Source: Lachnospiraceae bacterium
GTDB taxonomy: Bacteria > Bacillota > Clostridia > Lachnospirales > Lachnospiraceae
Length of the DNA stretch: 33,048 nucleotides
Direction of reading: 5' to 3'
Assembly: GCA_017396145.1 (NCBI GenBank)
Contig: JAFQMS010000051.1
Span: 1-33,048 of the forward strand
Below the pieces are notes generated by a model, which searched no databases, was not told where the DNA came from, and saw only the letters and a program-made list of their open reading frames with translations. A program made the translations under genes and the position numbers. Position 1 is the first letter of the stretch. Every line of letters starts with the position of its first letter. Positions 8,027 through 18,000 of this stretch are shown piece after piece.

Positions 8027-9430
8027 ATGAGATGTCCATATTGTGGTGCACCATTAACTAAGAAAAAGTACTGTGATGGTTGCAAAGAGGATGTTACATT
8101 ATATAAGAATGCATTGCGTTCGTCTAACATATACTATAATCTTGGTTTAGAACAGGCAAGAGTTAGAGATTTGAGCAATGCCATAATTAATTTGAACAAA
8201 AGTTTAAAACTTGATAAGAATAATATTAATGCTCGTAACCTTTTAGGATTGTGTTATTATGAAACAGGTGAGGTTGTAGAGGCACTGGCTCAGTGGGTTA
8301 TAAGTAAGAATCTTATGCCTAAGAAGAATGAACTTGCAGATTATTATATTGAGAAAGTTCAGTCTAATCCAACTAAATTAGACAACATTAATCAAGCAGT
8401 AAAAAAATATAACTTTGCACTTCAGTCTGCCAGACAGGATGGAGAAGATCTTGCAATAATCCAACTTAAGAAGGTTGTTAATCTTAATCCTAAGTTTTTA
8501 AAGGCTATGCATTTACTTGCATTATTGTACATTAAGACAGGAGAGCGAGAAAGAGCACACAGAATTCTTACTAAAGCAAGAAAGATAGATATAACTAATA
8601 CAACAACATTGAAGTATCTTGCGGAATTAGGGTATAAAAGTGAGACTTCTCAAACTGGACAGATTACTTTTGAGCCCGATAAGGAGTCAAGTTTTGGAAG
8701 TTTATCAGGTTACTCAGAAGATAGGCCTAATATAATGGCTTTTGTTAATCTTATCATCGGAATAATTATAGGAATTGCAGTGGTTGGATTCTTAGTTGTT
8801 CCATCGGTTAAGAACGAGATGAAGGAAGAATATCATAGCGAAAGTGAAGAATCTAATGATGCTAATGGTAAGATGCAGGCACAGGTTGATTCCCTGAAGG
8901 CTACCAACGAGACATTGGAAAAGAAGATTGAAAAACTTACCAGTGAATTAGAGGCTGCAAACAAGACTATTTCTGATAATTCATCAACATCAAAAGTTGA
9001 TTACGCGCCAATGTTTACGGCTATAGTATATTATGAAGCGCAAGATTATGAAAAATGTGCTATTGCTTTAACTGAAGTGGATGTTTCAAGTCTTGATATT
9101 CCACAGGCGAAATCATTGTATACAGTAATGTCAACAAAAGTTTATCCGGATGTGGTGCAAAAATACTATCAGGATGGAAGAACTAAGTGTAATAATGGCC
9201 AGTATGATGAGGCGTTAGCAGTATTGCTTTTAGCTTATAAGATGGATCCAACTAATGCGGATGTTTTATACTTTATTGGACGTTCATATCAAAAAGATGG
9301 TGATAATAATAATGCTTTAAAATACTACAATATACTTATTGAAAAGGCGCCAGGTTCAAATAGAGCAACGACAGCTAAGACAAGAATCAGTGAGATTGAA
9401 AAAGCACAGGCACAGGCGCAACCACAATAA
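8027..9430 (+). CDS. Zinc-ribbon, TPR-repeat membrane protein
   Basis: A 467-aa protein. Cys3-x2-Cys6 and Cys16-x2-Cys19 form an N-terminal zinc ribbon. Residues about 30-205 are TPR-like helical pairs (for example NLGLEQARVRDLSNAIINLNKSL and LLALLYIKTGERERAHRIL). One membrane segment spans about 236-258 (GIIIGIAVVGFLVV). A coiled coil covers about 282-315, and a second TPR block covers about 325-450 (DPTNADVLYFIGRSYQKDGDNNNALKYY). The tail is Gln/Ala-rich. The start is set by GGAGG seven bases upstream. With the zinc ribbon and first TPR block before the single membrane segment, the N-terminus is probably cytoplasmic and the C-terminal TPRs external; topology is inferred. TPR proteins of this build act as assembly scaffolds; no partner can be read from sequence. 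It follows the 49-aa ORF and ends at a strong terminator. Confidence 0.85.
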   Translation: MRCPYCGAPLTKKKYCDGCKEDVTLYKNALRSSNIYYNLGLEQARVRDLSNAIINLNKSLKLDKNNINARNLLGLCYYETGEVVEALAQWVISKNLMPKKNELADYYIEKVQSNPTKLDNINQAVKKYNFALQSARQDGEDLAIIQLKKVVNLNPKFLKAMHLLALLYIKTGERERAHRILTKARKIDITNTTTLKYLAELGYKSETSQTGQITFEPDKESSFGSLSGYSEDRPNIMAFVNLIIGIIIGIAVVGFLVVPSVKNEMKEEYHSESEESNDANGKMQAQVDSLKATNETLEKKIEKLTSELEAANKTISDNSSTSKVDYAPMFTAIVYYEAQDYEKCAIALTEVDVSSLDIPQAKSLYTVMSTKVYPDVVQKYYQDGRTKCNNGQYDEALAVLLLAYKMDPTNADVLYFIGRSYQKDGDNNNALKYYNILIEKAPGSNRATTAKTRISEIEKAQAQAQPQ

Positions 9431-9443
9431 ATACTAAACTACT

Positions 9444-9473
9444 AAGGAGAAATCGAAGGATTTCTCCTTTTTT
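9444..9473 (+). terminator. Rho-independent terminator after the TPR gene
   Basis: A perfect 11-bp stem: AAGGAGAAATC (9444-9454) with GATTTCTCCTT (9459-9469), loop GAAG, followed directly by a T run. It lies 13 bases after the TPR gene stop and insulates the spoIIA operon. Confidence 0.92.
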
Positions 9474-9479
9474 AATTTG

Positions 9480-9508
9480 ATAGGAAAGAAAAATACATAA
9501 GATAATTT
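9480..9508 (+). promoter_or_regulatory. Possible sigma-H-type promoter for the spoIIA operon
   Basis: ATAGGAAAG (9480-9488) matches the sigma-H -35 consensus RNAGGAWWW at 8 of 9 positions. Twelve bases later lies GATAATTT (9501-9508), a partial match to the -10 RNNGAAWW. In Bacillus the spoIIA operon is read by sigma-H, which motivates the call. An alternative is a sigma-A element with TTGATA near 9507-9512 and a weak AT-rich -10. No other promoter is obvious between the terminator and spoIIAA. Confidence 0.35.
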
Positions 9509-9559
9509 GATAAAAGAAGGCATTATTACAATATTAATATGAAAGAAAGGAATGATTAA

Positions 9560-9883
9560 ATGGGTGTAAAAGTAAGTAGTAATATACTGTATATTAATAT
9601 GGATGGAGATATAGACCATCATAGTGCGGCATTACTCCGTGAAGAAAGTGATATGTTTTTTAACAGAGAATATATTAAAGAGGTAATATTCGATTTTGAA
9701 AGGACTAAGTTCATGGATAGTTCGGGAATTGGATTAATAATGGGAAGATATCGTCAGGCAAAGTATAGCGATGCTAAAGTGTCTTTGATTAATATACCTG
9801 ATAACATAGATAGGATGCTTCAAATGTCGGGAATATACAAGATTGTTGATAATATAGAAAAACTAAATAAGAAAATATCATAG
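9560..9883 (+). CDS. spoIIAA: Anti-anti-sigma factor SpoIIAA (STAS domain)
   Basis: A 107-aa single STAS-domain protein. The phosphorylation loop is M52-D-S-S-G-I-G58. By analogy with B. subtilis SpoIIAA, the second Ser (Ser55) would be phosphorylated by SpoIIAB. Unphosphorylated SpoIIAA binds SpoIIAB and frees sigma-F in the forespore. The RYRQAK segment after the loop and the IDRMLQMSGIYKIVDN C-terminus also fit the family. It is the first gene of the operon, 19 bases ahead of spoIIAB. GAAAGGAATGATTAA supplies the ribosome site. The identity is firm because spoIIAB and sigF follow in the canonical order. Confidence 0.95.
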   Translation: MGVKVSSNILYINMDGDIDHHSAALLREESDMFFNREYIKEVIFDFERTKFMDSSGIGLIMGRYRQAKYSDAKVSLINIPDNIDRMLQMSGIYKIVDNIEKLNKKIS

Positions 9884-9902
9884 TGTTAAGGAGAGAAATA
9901 AT

Positions 9903-10403
9903 ATGTGCGTTATAGAGAATAAGATGAGAATAAACTTTGAAAGCAGGTCTGAAAATGAAAGTTTTGCCAGAGTTGTTGCAGCAGCATTTATCCTAAATCT
10001 AGATCCAACCTTAGAAGAAATGAATGATTTTAAAACTGCAGTATCAGAGGCAGTTACTAATTGTATAATACATGCATATGAAAAAACAATAGGCGAGATT
10101 GTAATGGAGATAAAAACTACAAAATACGATAAAACAAAAAATGATGTAAAAGGATGTATTGAGGTCAAAATAATGGACAGTGGATGTGGTATAGTAAATA
10201 TAGAAGAAGCAATGGAGCCTTTATATACCACAAAACCTGATGAAGAGCGCTCGGGTATGGGATTTGCATTTATGGAAGCATTTATGGATGAACTAAAATG
10301 TGAATCTCTAATAGATAATGGAACTACAATATATATGAAAAAATACATAAAGGTAAATGAAAGAGAAACGGATACCAGTCTTGTGGGAAAGGAAGAGCTT
10401 TAG
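9903..10403 (+). CDS. spoIIAB: Anti-sigma F factor / serine kinase SpoIIAB
   Basis: A 166-aa GHKL-type ATPase/kinase. The N-box is E49-A-V-T-N53-C-I-I-H-A-Y, the G1 box D92-S-G-C-G-I and the G2 box S117-G-M-G-F. These motifs bind ATP; Glu49 and Asn53 correspond to the catalytic base and the metal-binding Asn. It holds sigma-F inactive with ATP and phosphorylates SpoIIAA. The start at 9903 is supported by AAGGAG at 9888-9893, nine bases upstream. It is about 20 residues longer than the B. subtilis protein. Part of the extra length is a polar C-terminal tail (KVNERETDTSLVGKEEL) that runs up to the sigF start region, so translation of the two genes is probably coupled. Confidence 0.95.
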   Translation: MCVIENKMRINFESRSENESFARVVAAAFILNLDPTLEEMNDFKTAVSEAVTNCIIHAYEKTIGEIVMEIKTTKYDKTKNDVKGCIEVKIMDSGCGIVNIEEAMEPLYTTKPDEERSGMGFAFMEAFMDELKCESLIDNGTTIYMKKYIKVNERETDTSLVGKEEL

Positions 10404-10416
10404 GCTTTGGCGGAGT

Positions 10417-11130
10417 ATGGATACATTAGAACTTCTTAGGTTGTCAAGAGAGGGGGATAAATCTGCCAAAGATAGGCTGGTATGTGACAACACGCCATTA
10501 GTGTATAGTGTTGTTCGTAGATTTGTTTCCTGGGGATATGATATTAATGATTTGTTTCAGATAGGGGTAATAGGCTTAATAAAAGCAATAGATAAATTCG
10601 ATTTTTCTTATGATGTGAAGTTTTCTACTTACGCAGTTCCAATGATTTCAGGTGAGGTTAAGCGTTTTTTAAGAGATGATGGAATAATTAAGGTTTCAAG
10701 GACTATCAAAGATAATATAAGGTTGTTAGATAAAACAAGAGAACAGTATATAAAAGAATTTGGAAGTGAACCCACAATAAGTTATTTATGTGAGAACACA
10801 GGTATATCCAGAGAAGATATATTAATTGCCATGGAGGCAAAACGGCCTGTAGAATCTATGGCGGCATTAGTGGGCGGTGAAGATAGTAAGAATCAGGTGT
10901 CATATGAAGAATTAATACCTGATAAAGTGGATTACGAAAAGAAACTGATAGATAAAATGACTGTAAAAAGCCTTTTAGGTGAATTAAAGGAGAATGAAAG
11001 AAAGATAATTGAACTAAGATATTTTGCGCAAATGACTCAAACCCAGATTGCTGGGAAACTGGGTTTAAGTCAGGTACAGGTAAGTAGAATGGAAAAAAAG
11101 ATTTTATTAAAATTAAGGAATATGCTGTAA
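10417..11130 (+). CDS. sigF: RNA polymerase sigma factor SigF (forespore-specific)
   Basis: A 237-aa sigma-70 family factor. Region 2 contains DLFQIGVIGLIKAIDKFD and then VKFSTYAVPMISGEVKRFLRDDG. Region 3 has the EFGSEPTISYLCENTGISREDI helix-turn-helix. Region 4.2 is MTQTQIAGKLGLSQVQVSRM. It directs early forespore transcription once SpoIIAA releases it from SpoIIAB. The start is uncertain. ATG 10417 (MDTLELLRLS) fits the usual N-terminus of the family and lies 14 bases after the spoIIAB stop, but its closest purine-rich site (CGGAG) is too near. ATG 10357 is also in frame, inside spoIIAB, with AAAGG three bases away. I chose 10417 and suspect translational coupling. The gene ends three bases before a convergent minus-strand gene. 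Confidence 0.93.
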   Translation: MDTLELLRLSREGDKSAKDRLVCDNTPLVYSVVRRFVSWGYDINDLFQIGVIGLIKAIDKFDFSYDVKFSTYAVPMISGEVKRFLRDDGIIKVSRTIKDNIRLLDKTREQYIKEFGSEPTISYLCENTGISREDILIAMEAKRPVESMAALVGGEDSKNQVSYEELIPDKVDYEKKLIDKMTVKSLLGELKENERKIIELRYFAQMTQTQIAGKLGLSQVQVSRMEKKILLKLRNML

Positions 11131-11133
11131 GTG

Positions 11134-11565
11134 TTAATTGGTAGCTTTGTTTAATAAATCTTTGATAGCTTCCGTGATAATGAGTTGAGTATATTTGCTG
11201 TTAGTTTCATAGGAAAGTTCATCAATATCTGTTCCGGTAACAAGTTGTGCCTCAATATTATCAATACACAAAGGAATTAGTGGATATGCTGCACTAACAG
11301 TTTCGTCTTCGTTAATTAAATCAACGGAATTTATACTATCTTTATCAATGGTCAATTGCAGAGTAAAAGAAGTGTCGTCCAATGTCATACAACTGGTATA
11401 AACACCAGGAATATATGTATTGGATGTTTTAGTTTCTTTGGAGGACTCATCTTTAGGAAGAAACATAAGAAATAATAGTACAATCAGTAGTATTCCAAGT
11501 AATGCGAAAATTAAAGTATATATAATATCTTTAATTGATATAACAAATAGGCGTGATTTTTTCAT
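11134..11565 (-). CDS. Membrane-anchored FMN-binding-like domain protein, function unknown
   Basis: A 143-aa protein on the minus strand. The start at 11565 is set by AGGAGG on the minus strand (CCTCCT at 11572-11577), six bases upstream. An in-frame ATG at 11601 lacks such a site. There is one N-terminal membrane segment (IIYTLIFALLGILLIVLLFLMFL). The outer domain has the pattern PGVYTS...LTIDKDSINSVDLIN...YPLIP...YETNSKYTQLIITEAI. This pattern resembles short FMN-binding/NosR-NqrC-like domains seen near addAB in Lachnospiraceae. The S-G-A-T-x-S/T motif that attaches FMN covalently is absent, so flavin binding is doubtful. It converges with sigF (3-base gap) and diverges from addB, sharing that upstream region. 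Confidence 0.8.
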   Translation of the reverse strand: MKKSRLFVISIKDIIYTLIFALLGILLIVLLFLMFLPKDESSKETKTSNTYIPGVYTSCMTLDDTSFTLQLTIDKDSINSVDLINEDETVSAAYPLIPLCIDNIEAQLVTGTDIDELSYETNSKYTQLIITEAIKDLLNKATN

Positions 11566-11650
11566 AAGAAGCCTCCTGTTTAAAAATGTAGCCAAAACCA
11601 TAAAGGGTTATTAATAATATATTAGTTTTATTGTAAATAATGCATATGAG

Positions 11651-11679
11651 ATGAAAAAATAAACTTTATATGTTACAAT
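11651..11679 (+). promoter_or_regulatory. Probable sigma-A promoter for addB
   Basis: An extended -10, TG-T-TACAAT (TACAAT at 11674-11679), with ATGAAA at 11651-11656 as a partial -35 and a 17-base spacer. It lies 41 bases upstream of addB in the divergent intergenic region (11566-11719). No clear promoter for the minus-strand gene could be chosen; several AT-rich candidates exist. Confidence 0.5.
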
Positions 11680-11719
11680 TTTATATGATTAATTCAACGT
11701 ATTTGAATGGAGAGTTATT

Positions 11720-14700
11720 ATGTCGTTACAATTAGTATTAGGTAATAGTGGAAGTGGAAAATCTTATTATTTGCAAGAATTTGTGATAAGGGAAGCAATG
11801 GCAAATCCGAAGAAGGAGTATCTGTATATTGTTCCGGAACAGTTTACATTGCAAAAACAAAAGGATATTGTTAATGCTCACCCTGGCAAGGTTATTATGA
11901 ATATAGATGTGTGTAGTTTCAACAGACTTGCACACAGGATATTTGAAGAACTTGGAATTAAGGAACAGGTTATTTTGGAAGATACAGGTAAAAGCATGGT
12001 CCTTAGAAAGATTATAGAAGAGAATAAAAAAGAACTACAGGTTTTTCATTCTTGCGTACATAGAGATGGATTTGTGGAAGAGATAAAATCATTAATAAGT
12101 GAGTTTTGCCAATATAATGTTTCCGTAGAACAGTTAGAAGGATTTGCAGTTAAAAGCAAACTTGGCATTAATTTCGATGTGAAATTTGGAGAACTTATTA
12201 CTTTGTATAAACTATTTAGAGAGTTTTTAAAAGGAAGATATATAACTAGTGAAGAACTTTTGGATATATTGGCTGCAAATGCTTATAAATCAAGGATTTT
12301 AAAGGAATGCATAATAGTACTTGATGAATATACAGGCTTCACACCAGTGCAAAATAACTTGATTTTGCAACTTGTTAAAGTGTGCGAGAGAATGCTAGTT
12401 TCAGTAACTGTGGATAGCAAACAGATAGATAACATTGAAGACATATCCGGACAGACTCTTTTTAGAATGAGTTCTAGAATGATTAAGTGTTTAAAAAGTA
12501 TTGCTAAAGAGGCCGGTGTGCCTGTGATAGAGCCAATAATAATTGATAGTATGGGAAGATTTAAAGGAAATACCCAGTTAAAGCATCTAGAAGAGAATAT
12601 TTTTAGGTATCCATTTAAGGAATATGTGATGGATGATGTAGTAAGAGAGGACAAAATAGTTATCAATTATGCCAGAGATATTTCAATGGAATGTGAGTTT
12701 GTAGTTGACAAAATAAAAAAATATGTGTCAAATAATGGATATAGATATAGAGACTTTGCAATATTGTGCGGGGAAATGTCTGAATATGGAAGAGTATTAT
12801 CGAGAATTCTTGAAAGAGAAGGAATAGCATATTTTTATGATATCAAAAAGCATATATTAAATAATCCGTTTGTGGAAATGATCTCTGCAATATTTGATAT
12901 AGCATGTAGTGATTTTTCCTATGAGTCCGTATTTAGGTATTTAAGATGTGGGATGTCAGATATAAGTGCATCAGAATGTGACATTTTAGATAATTATATT
13001 TATGCTACAGGAATAAGTGGGTATAGGTATTGGAATAGAAAGTTTGTGAGAAAATGCAACAGACCTTATGCTCTTGATTTGGCAGTTGTTAATGAGATAA
13101 GACGGAAGGTTTTAGAGGAAGTAGGAGGAATTGTTAAAGGATTAACTACGTTAAAGGACTGTAAAAGTATCACAAAAGCACTTTATGATTTTATTGTGGA
13201 AAGATGTTGTGAAGACAGACTAAATGAACTTTCAGATAGGTTTGAAGCGGAAGGAAAAGTGCTTCTTGCCAAGGAATATATTCAGGTTTATCCGGCTGTA
13301 ATGAACTTGTTTGACAAGGTAATGGAACTAATACCTGATTCGCCAATGGATGTTTTAGAGTATTCTAAGATATTTGAAACAGGGATGAAAGAGATTAAAG
13401 TAGGACTCATACCTTTAAGCATTGATCAGGTGTTTATAGGAGATATCGAAAGAACACGTATAAGTAATGCAAAGGTTGTGTTCTTAGTAGGCGTTAATGA
13501 AGGAGTAATTCCCAAAAACATATCTGTAGGGGGAATTATTTCTGAGGTTGAAAGAGAGGTTATGATTTCTTCGGGAATAGAACTTGCCAATGCAAAATCA
13601 GAAGCGGTATTTGACCAACAGTTTTACATATATCTTGCGCTTACTAAAGCAAGTGAGAAATTATACTTAACTTATTCGGGCATGGGCAATGACGGTAAAC
13701 CAAGAAGACAGTCTTTCTTAGTTAATAGGATTAAATGTTTGTTTCCGGGGCTAGAGACTAATGTGATAATACCAGATAGATTAACATGGAAAAAAGATGC
13801 TCTTGACTATCTTATTGATGGTCTTAAAGAGGGGGAAAATGAAGAGATGGACTGTTCTTGGTATGAAGTCTTAAAATGGAATATTTCAAGAAATGAGTCT
13901 AAGGAAAGACTTGATAAACTACTTGACATAATTTTTAATAAAAAAGATAAAACAATAAGTCCTAAGATGGCAAGAAAAATATTTGAAAAAAACACCTATA
14001 GTGTATCAAAAATTCAAAGTTATTGTAGTTGTGAATATTCGTATTTTCTTAAATATGGACTAGACATAAAGCCTAAAAGTCAGGCAGAGTTTTCAGTAGT
14101 AGATATGGGTGTAATATATCACGACGCACTTAACAGATATTGTGTTACATTGACAGAGAAAGGTATTGGATTCCATGAGATAAGTGAAGACTTCGCAAGT
14201 AAAATTGTAGATGAATCTGTTGATAATGCGATTAATCAAATCATGGATGAGGAAATGCTTGAAAATGAAGTTAATAAGTTTGTGGTGGCGCGAATAAAAA
14301 AACTAATTCTGGCTACGGTATTAAATTTGGGAAGAACTGTTAAGAAGAATGGATTTATTCCAAAGGATTTTGAAGTAGGATTTAAGGTAAGACATAAGGA
14401 ACTTGAAATAGAGGGAAAGATAGACAGAGTGGACTTTTTAAGTGATGACGATGTGAAGTATTATGCCATAACAGATTATAAATCAGGAATCAAAAAATTT
14501 GATCCTACATTATTTGGTAATGGAATCGACATTCAACTTATTGTATATTGTGTTGCAGCGAGAAGCATCTACAATGATGAATATGTTCCCGCAGGAGTTT
14601 ATTATTCAAGGTTAGACAGACCGGTTATTAACTATGATCCCAAATATTTTGAGGCCAAAGATGGTGAGATGGTTATTAAAAGGGAGGTTCTAGATGAAGC

Positions 14701-15022
14701 CATTGACAAGGCCACTAAGCAGTATGGATTGGACTGTACAGTAGATGATATAGAGGGAGACGACAAAGTTTCAGAACGTAAAAAAATGGGACGAGGGCAA
14801 CTTAAAGCCTTGGAAAAATATGCGCTAGATATTGCCTTTGGTACTCACGAAAGCATTATGGATGGTAACATAAAAATAAATCCATACAGATATGGAATGG
14901 AGCAAAATGCCTGTGAATGGTGTGAGTATTCATCTATTTGTGGATTTGATGGAAATGTTGACAGATACCGTAAATTAAAAAAATATACAATGGCTGAACT
15001 GACTCAGGAGTATATGGAATAG
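11720..15022 (+). CDS. addB: ATP-dependent helicase/nuclease subunit AddB
   Basis: An 1100-aa protein, close to the usual 1100-1170 aa. Walker A is G8-N-S-G-S-G-K-S15. The C-terminal nuclease domain has the PD-(D/E)XK core T-D919-Y-K921-S-G. The iron-sulfur cluster cysteines are Cys771 (SCEYSYF), Cys1065, Cys1068 and Cys1074 in the C-x2-C-x5-C arrangement typical of AddB. With AddA it forms the Gram-positive counterpart of RecBCD, resecting double-strand breaks up to Chi-like sites for RecA loading. The start follows GGAGAG. addA begins 38 bases after its stop, so the pair forms an operon. All key residues are present, so it should be active. Confidence 0.97.
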   Translation: MSLQLVLGNSGSGKSYYLQEFVIREAMANPKKEYLYIVPEQFTLQKQKDIVNAHPGKVIMNIDVCSFNRLAHRIFEELGIKEQVILEDTGKSMVLRKIIEENKKELQVFHSCVHRDGFVEEIKSLISEFCQYNVSVEQLEGFAVKSKLGINFDVKFGELITLYKLFREFLKGRYITSEELLDILAANAYKSRILKECIIVLDEYTGFTPVQNNLILQLVKVCERMLVSVTVDSKQIDNIEDISGQTLFRMSSRMIKCLKSIAKEAGVPVIEPIIIDSMGRFKGNTQLKHLEENIFRYPFKEYVMDDVVREDKIVINYARDISMECEFVVDKIKKYVSNNGYRYRDFAILCGEMSEYGRVLSRILEREGIAYFYDIKKHILNNPFVEMISAIFDIACSDFSYESVFRYLRCGMSDISASECDILDNYIYATGISGYRYWNRKFVRKCNRPYALDLAVVNEIRRKVLEEVGGIVKGLTTLKDCKSITKALYDFIVERCCEDRLNELSDRFEAEGKVLLAKEYIQVYPAVMNLFDKVMELIPDSPMDVLEYSKIFETGMKEIKVGLIPLSIDQVFIGDIERTRISNAKVVFLVGVNEGVIPKNISVGGIISEVEREVMISSGIELANAKSEAVFDQQFYIYLALTKASEKLYLTYSGMGNDGKPRRQSFLVNRIKCLFPGLETNVIIPDRLTWKKDALDYLIDGLKEGENEEMDCSWYEVLKWNISRNESKERLDKLLDIIFNKKDKTISPKMARKIFEKNTYSVSKIQSYCSCEYSYFLKYGLDIKPKSQAEFSVVDMGVIYHDALNRYCVTLTEKGIGFHEISEDFASKIVDESVDNAINQIMDEEMLENEVNKFVVARIKKLILATVLNLGRTVKKNGFIPKDFEVGFKVRHKELEIEGKIDRVDFLSDDDVKYYAITDYKSGIKKFDPTLFGNGIDIQLIVYCVAARSIYNDEYVPAGVYYSRLDRPVINYDPKYFEAKDGEMVIKREVLDEAIDKATKQYGLDCTVDDIEGDDKVSERKKMGRGQLKALEKYALDIAFGTHESIMDGNIKINPYRYGMEQNACEWCEYSSICGFDGNVDRYRKLKKYTMAELTQEYME

Positions 15023-15060
15023 TTAGTATTTTGAGGCACTTTTAAATGGAGAGATAGAAT

Positions 15061-18000
15061 ATGGAATGGACAAAAGACCAAAAAAGGGTCATAGATACAA
15101 GAAATAAGAATATTTTAGTGTCCGCTGCTGCAGGCTCCGGAAAGACGGCTGTTTTGGTGGAACGAATTATTACTATGATTACAGACGAGAAAAATCCAGT
15201 GAGCATAAGTAATCTTCTTGTTGTAACATTTACTAATGCAGCAGCAGCGCAGATGAAGGAAAGAATAATCGCAGCAATCGAGAAAAAACTTTTGGAAAGA
15301 CCGGATGATGAGTATTTGAAAAAACAGTTGATACTTACTAATTCAGCTATGATTACTACAATTGATAGTTTTCTTCGTTATGTTTTTAAAAACTATTTTA
15401 ACGAAATAGATGTTAGTCCGGCACTTAGAATTGCAGATGAGTCGGAACTTGCCATGATAAGAAATGAAGCCATGGAAAAAGCTATTGAAGATTATTTTAA
15501 TAAAAAGAATGATAAGTTTTCTAATATGGTAAACATGTATTCATCATCAAAGAATTATGATGATTTTGTAGATGTGGTAAATAAGATATATAGTATGGCG
15601 GTAAGTCAGCCATATCCAAAGAAATGGATAAGAACTCTTAGTGAAAAATACAAGAATGGTAATTGGGAAAAAGAAGTTGTTGATAATGTAAGAGAAAGAG
15701 TCTTAGATGCTAAAAAAGATATTATTGAGTTAGAGAATAGTATATTTGAAAATGAAATAGACAGAAGTGTATTTGGAGTGTATAAGGATAATTTTACAGA
15801 TGATAAGATTATAATGGACTCTATACTTGAATGTAGAGACATTAATCAACTTGAGAAAGTGTTTAACAATTATAAGTTTTCGCGATTAAAATCTAGCAAA
15901 ATGATTTCAGACGAAGACAAAGAAATGATAAAAAAAGCCAGAGGAAAGTATAAAGGTTATATAGATGACATAAAGAAAAGTTACTTTGCAACACCTTTGC
16001 AATTTCAAAGAAACATAATTGATAAACTTGGTGACTATATAGAGTTACTTACAGACTTTGTATGTCATTATTATGACAGATTCTGCGAAATGAAAGTTAA
16101 AAAACAGATAATGGATTTTTCTGATTTAAGTAGATATGCCCTAGATATTTTAGTGGATAGAGAGACTTTAGAGCCAACATCTGTAGCAAAACAACTTTCG
16201 GATTATTACTATGAGATTATGATAGACGAATATCAAGACAGTAATAATATTCAGGAATTGATACTAACTTCTATATCAAAAAAGAGCCAAGGGATTAACA
16301 ATATATTTATGGTTGGTGATGTTAAGCAAAGTATATACAGATTTCGTATGGCAAGACCTGAACTCTTTATTGACAAGTATTCAACCTACACTAGTGATGG
16401 GAAAGAAAATGTGCGAATAGACCTACATACTAACTTTAGGAGTAGGGAACACATACTAAACTTTGCCAATATAGTATTTGAAAGAATTATGAAATCTTGT
16501 GTTGGAGGAATTGAGTATGATGAACTGGCTGCATTAAAATGTGGGGCAAAATACTCTAAAGAGAAGAACACATCTTCCATTAATGAGATTATTGTATATG
16601 ACAAAGAAAGTGTGGGAGATGATTTAGAAGAAAGCATAGAATTTGAGGCAAGAATCATCGCGTCTAAAATAAGACAGATAATTAAGGAGAAGAAACTTAT
16701 TAGAGATAGTAGTTTGGGAGAAGAGTTTCTTAGACCAGTGGAATATGGAGATATTGTAATTCTAACCAGAAAACAAAAGGGGATTAATGAGGCATTTATA
16801 GATGTGTTTGAACAAGAAGGGATACCATATGAGGTTAATTCTACTGTGGGATACTTTACGGCTGTTGAAATAAAGATGATTTTGAATGTTCTTAGGATAA
16901 TTAATAATCCGTATCAAGATGTGGCGATTACAGGGGTTATGTTGTCTCCTATATTTGGGTTCAAAGAAGAGGAAATGATAGATATTCGCTCGCAGTATAG
17001 GCAGGTATGTATATATGATGCAGTTTCAATGGTAAATGCAATGGATGAGAATTTTTCTGGAAAATTCTCTTATGAAACTGTTTGCAAATGTAAAAAACTT
17101 TTGGACTTTATAAATGAATATAGAGAAATAGCGCGATACATGAAGACTGAGGATGTTATTAGTAAGATTGTTTTTGAAACGGGATTGTACGATTATATAT
17201 ATGCTATGCCTAATGGAGAAAAGAAAAGACAGAATGTGGATGCGTTAGTTAATAAAGCAGCGGCTCTTGACTATAGTGGGCTTAGTGGATTGTTTAAGTT
17301 CGTTGCCACAATTGAAAAAATGAAAAAATATGAACTGGAATTTGAACCACCGGCAATGGCTACAGGAGAAAATAGTGTAAAACTCATGACCATTCATAAG
17401 AGTAAGGGATTAGAGTTTCCAGTTGTTTTCCTTGCGGGAACATATCAGCAATATAATCAGGCGGACTCTAAAGCAAAATTATGCTTAGATAATGATATGG
17501 GAATAGGCTCTATATATGTTGATTATGAGAACAGAATTAAGTATGACAATATAATGGCAAGAGCGGTAAGAAATAAGATTGCAAGAGACAATATTGGCGA
17601 GGAACTTAGAATTCTTTATGTTGCTCTTACAAGAGCCAAAGAACAGTTATATATAGTTGGCGGTGGGTATAGGATTTTAGAAAACATACAAAGTTATTAT
17701 AATCTTGGAATGACTAGTTCAAGAATGGGATATAACGAGATAGTTTCTTCAGATTCTAACTTAAAGATGATTCTTAAAGCATTATGCAAGGAAAATGTTT
17801 ATGTAACATTTGCCAGAGATTTATTAGAAGGAAAACATCTAGAATGTGGTCTATATAGAGTTTGTGATAATGATAGACATCTTGCAATTACTTTGGTAAG
17901 AGAGTTAGAGGAGTTTATTAAAGAGGATGAAGAAATAATAAAAGATAAAATTACAATTCGAGATATCAACAACTTTGATACCAATAAAGACTACAGTTTG

